Shown here piece by piece: positions 5,709 to 8,521 of a DNA stretch of 8,521 bases (the first letter of the stretch is position 1; every line of letters begins with the position of its first letter). The notes under the pieces were generated by a model. It saw only the letters and a program-made list of their open reading frames with translations, was not told the DNA's origin and ran no database searches. The stretch is from Prochlorothrix sp035286285. GTDB taxonomy: Bacteria > Cyanobacteriota > Cyanobacteriia > Prochlorotrichales > Prochlorotrichaceae. The DNA lies in assembly GCA_035286285.1 (NCBI GenBank), contig JAYKJG010000471.1, forward strand, positions 1-8,521, written 5' to 3'. A program made the position numbers and the translations under genes.

Positions 5709-5825
5709 ATGATTTCTGTACTTGGTGCCCTGAATTTTGAAGTGATTATCCAACTGGGCGTTCTCGGGATGATCATCCTGGCTGGTCCGATTGTGATCTT
5801 TTTAGCCTCTACCCAACAGAGCTAA
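5709..5825 (+). CDS. psb30: Photosystem II protein Psb30 (Ycf12)
   Basis: A 38-residue single-span membrane protein, a small peripheral subunit of the photosystem II core in the thylakoid membrane, near cytochrome b559 and PsbJ/PsbK/PsbZ in known structures. The diagnostic core is NFEVIIQLGVLGMIILAGP followed by IVIFL, the conserved pattern (N-E-V-x-x-Q-L ... A-G-P-x-x-I-F-L) of Ycf12 proteins. The N-terminal extension MISVLGAL is short and the C-terminal ASTQQS is polar. Length is in the normal range. AGGAGA at 5693-5698 sits 10 nt before the ATG, a strong ribosome site for this organism. A good intrinsic terminator follows 75 nt after the stop, so the gene is probably transcribed alone. It is short enough to be missed by ordinary gene finding. 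Confidence 0.92.
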   Translation: MISVLGALNFEVIIQLGVLGMIILAGPIVIFLASTQQS

Positions 5826-5900
5826 TTGTTTGGATCGTTACCGCGATCGAGGTAGAACTCGTTTGCTGGGGCAACCTGCCCGCACCCCCGCCCTTCTCCC

Positions 5901-5920
5901 CCCCTGGAGAGGGGTTTTTT
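5901..5920 (+). terminator. Intrinsic terminator of psb30
   Basis: CCCCT (5901-5905) and AGGGG (5910-5914) form a 5-bp G/C-rich stem around the tetraloop GGAG, followed directly by six T residues (5915-5920). This is the only textbook rho-independent terminator I see in the window. It sits downstream of psb30 in the reading direction of that gene. Confidence 0.8.
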
Positions 5921-5924
5921 GTTG

Positions 5925-5972
5925 TGGTGGGATGGCTGGGTGGTGGGATGGCTGGGTAGTGGGATGGCCGGT
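5925..5972. repeat. 16-bp tandem repeat, three copies
   Basis: TGGTGGGATGGCTGGG occurs at 5925-5940 and 5941-5956 exactly, and at 5957-5972 with three changes. A truncated fourth copy, GTGGTGGGAT, follows at 5981-5990. The strand is very G-rich and T-rich with no A/C-rich interruption, so G-quadruplex or slippage behaviour is possible. It begins 5 bp after the psb30 terminator and does not encode a credible protein. Confidence 0.9.
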
Positions 5973-5990
5973 CTGGCGTTGTGGTGGGAT

Positions 5991-6120
5991 AGCAAAAGGG
6001 GGATTTAGGGTGAGGGTTTCCCAATGGATGTAACATATTGTTAACGTCAGTTTGTTCATGTCAGTGCGATGATCAAGCTCACGTTAGCTTTACGTTCTGT
6101 TTGCAATTCCCTGCTCTGCC
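5991..6120 (+). promoter_or_regulatory. Leader region of the ABC transporter gene
   Basis: This stretch completes the 295-bp gap between psb30 and the ABC gene. It contains a small palindrome, TAACA-TAT-TGTTA (6031-6043), and a direct repeat GTCAGT at 6046-6051 and 6060-6065. It is more A/T-rich than its surroundings, as expected of a control region. I cannot assign a -35/-10 pair with confidence, and no NtcA-type GTA-N8-TAC site is present. Confidence 0.35.
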
Positions 6121-7935
6121 GTGATTTCGATCGCCCCCTCTCCCCGCCCCCGCGAAAGTGACTGGAAGCTGTTCCTGCGCCTGGTGCCCTACGCCCGTAA
6201 AAGTGGTCGCCTTTTAGCGATTTCCCTGGCTTTACTGGTTCCCCTGGCCATTGCGGGGGCAGTACAGCCGATTATTGTTGGTCAGGCCATTTCCCTGATT
6301 CGGGGAGAGTCTACGCTGTCTTGGTTGGTGGATCGATCGCTCCAGGACGGCCTCAACCTGCTCAGTCTGACGTTGTTGATTACCATCCTGATTCGGTTGG
6401 CGTTTCGGGGTGTGCAGGGCTACCTCGTGCAGGAAGTGGGGCAACAGATTACTGCTGCGATTCGCAATGACTTATTTGATCATGTAACGGCCCTTGCGGT
6501 GCGGTTCTACGATCGCACCCCCGTCGGCAAATTAATTACCCGCCTGACCAGCGATGTGGAAGCCTTGGGGGATGTGTTCTCGACGGGGGCGATCGGCATT
6601 GTTAGCGATATTCTCTCCTTGATCATCGTGCTGGTGGCCATGTTTAGCCTTCAGTGGCAATTGGCCTCTATCTTGGTGATTCTGCTGGTCCCCATTACGG
6701 CCTTAATGCTCTATTTTCAGCAGCAATACCGCAAAGCCAACTATAAAGCGCGGGAAGAGTTATCCCAACTCAATGCCAGCTTGCAGGAGAATATCCTGGG
6801 CATTGGGGTGGTGCAAATTTTCCGGCGGGAGCGCTTCAATGCGGAGCAGTTCCGGGTCACGAACCAGCGCTACATGGAGGCGGTGGACAAGACCATTTTC
6901 CATGACTCCGCCATTTCCGCCACCTTGGAATGGGTCTCCCTCGTTGCCATTGGGGCGGTGCTCTGGCTGGGGGCGTGGCTGGTGGAGGGCGATAGCTTGG
7001 CTTTGGGTACCCTTGCGTCGTTTATTCTCTTTTCCCAACGTGTTTTCGACCCCCTGCGGCAGTTGGCAGAAAAATTCACCGCGATTCAGTCTGGCTTAAC
7101 GGCAGTGGAACGGGTAGCGGATCTGCTCAATGAGCCGATCGAAATCCAAGATCCCCACCAAAAACAGTGCATTGTCCCCTCCACAGAGGCCAGTGATTCT
7201 GTGATTGGGGGCGAGATTCGCTTTGAGCAGGTGAGTCTAGCCTATAAACCGGGGGAATATGTCCTCCATGATCTCAATTTCACCATTAAACCGGGGGAAA
7301 AAGTTGCCCTAGTGGGGCCGACGGGGGCCGGGAAAACCTCCATTATTCGCTTGCTCTGTCGGCTCTATGAAGCGACGGAGGGGCGGGTTGTCATTGATGG
7401 AGTGGATGTGCGGGATTTGGCCCAAGGTGAACTGCGGCGCTATTTGGGGGTGATTTTGCAGGATGGGTTTGTGTTTGCGGGGGATGTGAAGGGCAATATC
7501 AGTTTGGGTGAGTCCTACGACAGGGAGATGATCCAGGCTGCTGCCCGCAGTATGAACGTCGATCGCTTTATTGAAGACCTCCCCCAGGGCTACGATACGG
7601 AACTGCGGCAGCGAGGCACGAATTTGTCGGCGGGACAAAAGCAGTTACTGGCCTTTGCGCGGGTGGCGGTGCGCAATCCCCAAATCCTGATTTTGGATGA
7701 GGCAACCTCAAATTTAGATGTAGGCACCGAAAGTTGGGTGCAGGAAGCCCTCGATCGGCTGCTGGTGAACCGAACGGCGATTATTGTGGCCCACCGTCTG
7801 TCCACCATTCGCAAGGTCGATCGCATTCTGGTGCTGAAACAGGGCCGTTTGGTGGAGTCTGGCAGCCACGATCAACTGCTAGCCCAAGGGGGGCTGTATG
7901 CCAGTTTGTATAAGCTGCAAATGTTGGGTCAGTAG
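6121..7935 (+). CDS. ABC exporter half-transporter (fused membrane and ATPase domains)
   Basis: A 604-residue exporter-type ABC half-transporter (MsbA / MdlB / YheI-like) that should act as a dimer in the membrane. The membrane domain (residues ~20-335) carries about six segments and FYDRTPVGKLITRLTSDVE, a typical exporter coupling region. The ATPase domain is complete: Walker A GPTGAGKT (399-406), Q-loop Q447, signature LSAGQ (502-506), Walker B ILILDE with catalytic E527, and H-loop H558. The signature reads LSAGQ instead of the commoner LSGGQ, a tolerated variant. Substrate is unknown; this group exports lipids, drugs or peptides. It starts with GTG 6121: no in-frame ATG lies near, and no Shine-Dalgarno is visible. 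A PAP/fibrillin gene follows 29 nt later, probably in the same transcript. Confidence 0.94.
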   Translation: MISIAPSPRPRESDWKLFLRLVPYARKSGRLLAISLALLVPLAIAGAVQPIIVGQAISLIRGESTLSWLVDRSLQDGLNLLSLTLLITILIRLAFRGVQGYLVQEVGQQITAAIRNDLFDHVTALAVRFYDRTPVGKLITRLTSDVEALGDVFSTGAIGIVSDILSLIIVLVAMFSLQWQLASILVILLVPITALMLYFQQQYRKANYKAREELSQLNASLQENILGIGVVQIFRRERFNAEQFRVTNQRYMEAVDKTIFHDSAISATLEWVSLVAIGAVLWLGAWLVEGDSLALGTLASFILFSQRVFDPLRQLAEKFTAIQSGLTAVERVADLLNEPIEIQDPHQKQCIVPSTEASDSVIGGEIRFEQVSLAYKPGEYVLHDLNFTIKPGEKVALVGPTGAGKTSIIRLLCRLYEATEGRVVIDGVDVRDLAQGELRRYLGVILQDGFVFAGDVKGNISLGESYDREMIQAAARSMNVDRFIEDLPQGYDTELRQRGTNLSAGQKQLLAFARVAVRNPQILILDEATSNLDVGTESWVQEALDRLLVNRTAIIVAHRLSTIRKVDRILVLKQGRLVESGSHDQLLAQGGLYASLYKLQMLGQ

Positions 7936-7950
7936 GACCGTATCGCCATG

Positions 7951-7956
7951 GGAGGA
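7951..7956 (+). promoter_or_regulatory. Ribosome binding site deciding the PAP/fibrillin start
   Basis: GGAGGA lies 8 nt before ATG 7965, a near-perfect Shine-Dalgarno. It separates this start from the adjacent in-frame GTG at 7962 and from an out-of-frame ATG at 7948. Confidence 0.75.
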
Positions 7957-7964
7957 CTGGAGTG

Positions 7965-8521
7965 ATGACCCTCGATCGAACGCCCCTCAAAGCCCAACTG
8001 CGGCGATCGGTAACGGACCTTGGTCCCCAGATTGCCCTCCTGCCCGCAGCGGAGCCAAGCCTCAAGGAACCGATTAACCAACAAATCCAAGCCCTCATCG
8101 CCCAAAATCCCACCCCCAACCCCCTGGAATCTGCCAATATCAGCCAATTGCTGGGCACCTGGGAGCTAATCTATGCTTCCCAAGGGACCGTTGTCACCCG
8201 TCGTCTTGGTCAGTCCCAGGCGCGGGAGGTCAAAAGTCCCGTCACGCTCCAGCGGATTTGGCAGGTGTTGCGGGCGCGGGAAGCTGGGGAGGGGTTGCAA
8301 GCCGAGAATGGTGCCCAGTTGGCGGTGCCTGGGGTGGGGGTTGTGCAGTTGCGGGCGGTGGGGGCTTGGACGATCGCCGCGTCCGATCGCAAGTCCAACC
8401 AAAACACAGCGCAGGTTGCTTTTCAGTGCTTTGGATTGCAAGGACTGGCCTTGGGGCCGGGGCGCTGGCGGGGGCCAGAACTGTTGCTGCCGGTGGTGCC
8501 GCTGTTGCGGCGATCGGCCCT
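7965..8521 (+). CDS. PAP/fibrillin-family protein, 3' end beyond the window
   Basis: An open frame of 185 codons with no stop before the window ends, so the C-terminus is missing; family members are usually around 190-220 residues, so little is lost. LLGTWELIYASQGTVVTR (residues 62-79) is the hallmark N-terminal strand of the plastid lipid-associated protein / fibrillin fold, a lipocalin-like barrel. The preceding helical region (KAQLRRSVTD... EPINQQIQALIAQNPTPNPL) is also typical. In plants these proteins associate with plastoglobules and thylakoids and bind hydrophobic molecules; cyanobacterial members are linked to photoprotection and thylakoid lipids. It follows the ABC exporter by 29 nt on the same strand with its own strong ribosome site, so the two are probably one operon. 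The ligand is not evident. Confidence 0.88.
   Translation, partial: MTLDRTPLKAQLRRSVTDLGPQIALLPAAEPSLKEPINQQIQALIAQNPTPNPLESANISQLLGTWELIYASQGTVVTRRLGQSQAREVKSPVTLQRIWQVLRAREAGEGLQAENGAQLAVPGVGVVQLRAVGAWTIAASDRKSNQNTAQVAFQCFGLQGLALGPGRWRGPELLLPVVPLLRRSA

Noticed and set aside
5809..6059. Overlapping open frames on both strands over the 16-bp repeat
   Set aside because: Their products are repetitive (Trp/Gly-rich on one strand, Pro/His/Thr-rich on the other), arising from the tandem repeat and terminator.
6121..7935. LSAGQ in place of LSGGQ as a sign of a defective ATPase
   Set aside because: Variation at this position is common in active ABC exporters, and all other catalytic residues are present.
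7781..8441. Several - strand frames opposite the PAP/fibrillin gene
   Set aside because: They are antisense shadows; the + strand frame has a strong ribosome site and the family hallmark LGTWELIYAS.

Overview
The window is chromosomal DNA from a cyanobacterium. The best evidence is a complete psb30/ycf12 gene for a photosystem II subunit, a PAP/fibrillin-family gene, a thioredoxin-like [2Fe-2S] ferredoxin of the cyanobacterial type, and six copies of the HIP1 octamer GCGATCGC (at 582, 1326, 2521, 2924, 3485 and 4813), where chance would give about 0.1. The species cannot be fixed from the sequence alone.

Layout. Positions 1-238 are dense in short palindromic repeats. Three + strand genes follow: a [2Fe-2S] ferredoxin (239-646), a small unrecognised protein (752-1102), and a DAO-family FAD oxidoreductase (1133-2338). 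The last two are 30 bp apart and probably co-transcribed from a promoter near 709. A convergent intergenic region (2339-2514) holds a 94-bp element with perfect 14-bp terminal inverted repeats, set inside an array of 11-bp repeats. A 64-bp stretch of this element recurs inverted at 120-183, so the three genes lie between inverted repeat copies. On the - strand is a large multi-pass membrane protein with a repeat-bearing cytosolic tail (2515-4062). Transcribed away from it is a SpoIIM-family membrane protein (4207-5154). Next come a composite hairpin, a small conserved-looking protein (5226-5543), and psb30 (5709-5825) with a good intrinsic terminator. The 5826-6120 gap holds that terminator, a 16-bp tandem repeat and a small palindrome, with no gene that I can support. 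The last unit is a full-length exporter-type ABC half-transporter (6121-7935), followed 29 nt later by a PAP/fibrillin gene that runs off the window end (7965-8521).

How the genes work together. There is no single obvious pathway. Two associations are credible. One is the divergent SpoIIM / GPDPase-membrane-like pair, two membrane families that tend to be neighbours in other bacteria. The other is the ABC exporter plus PAP/fibrillin pair, both plausibly tied to membrane lipids or other hydrophobic compounds. psb30 appears to be its own transcription unit. I did not find a defence island, CRISPR array, prophage, transposase or RNA gene. The most unusual content is the nested non-coding repeat structure and its inverted pairing, not a new multi-gene system.
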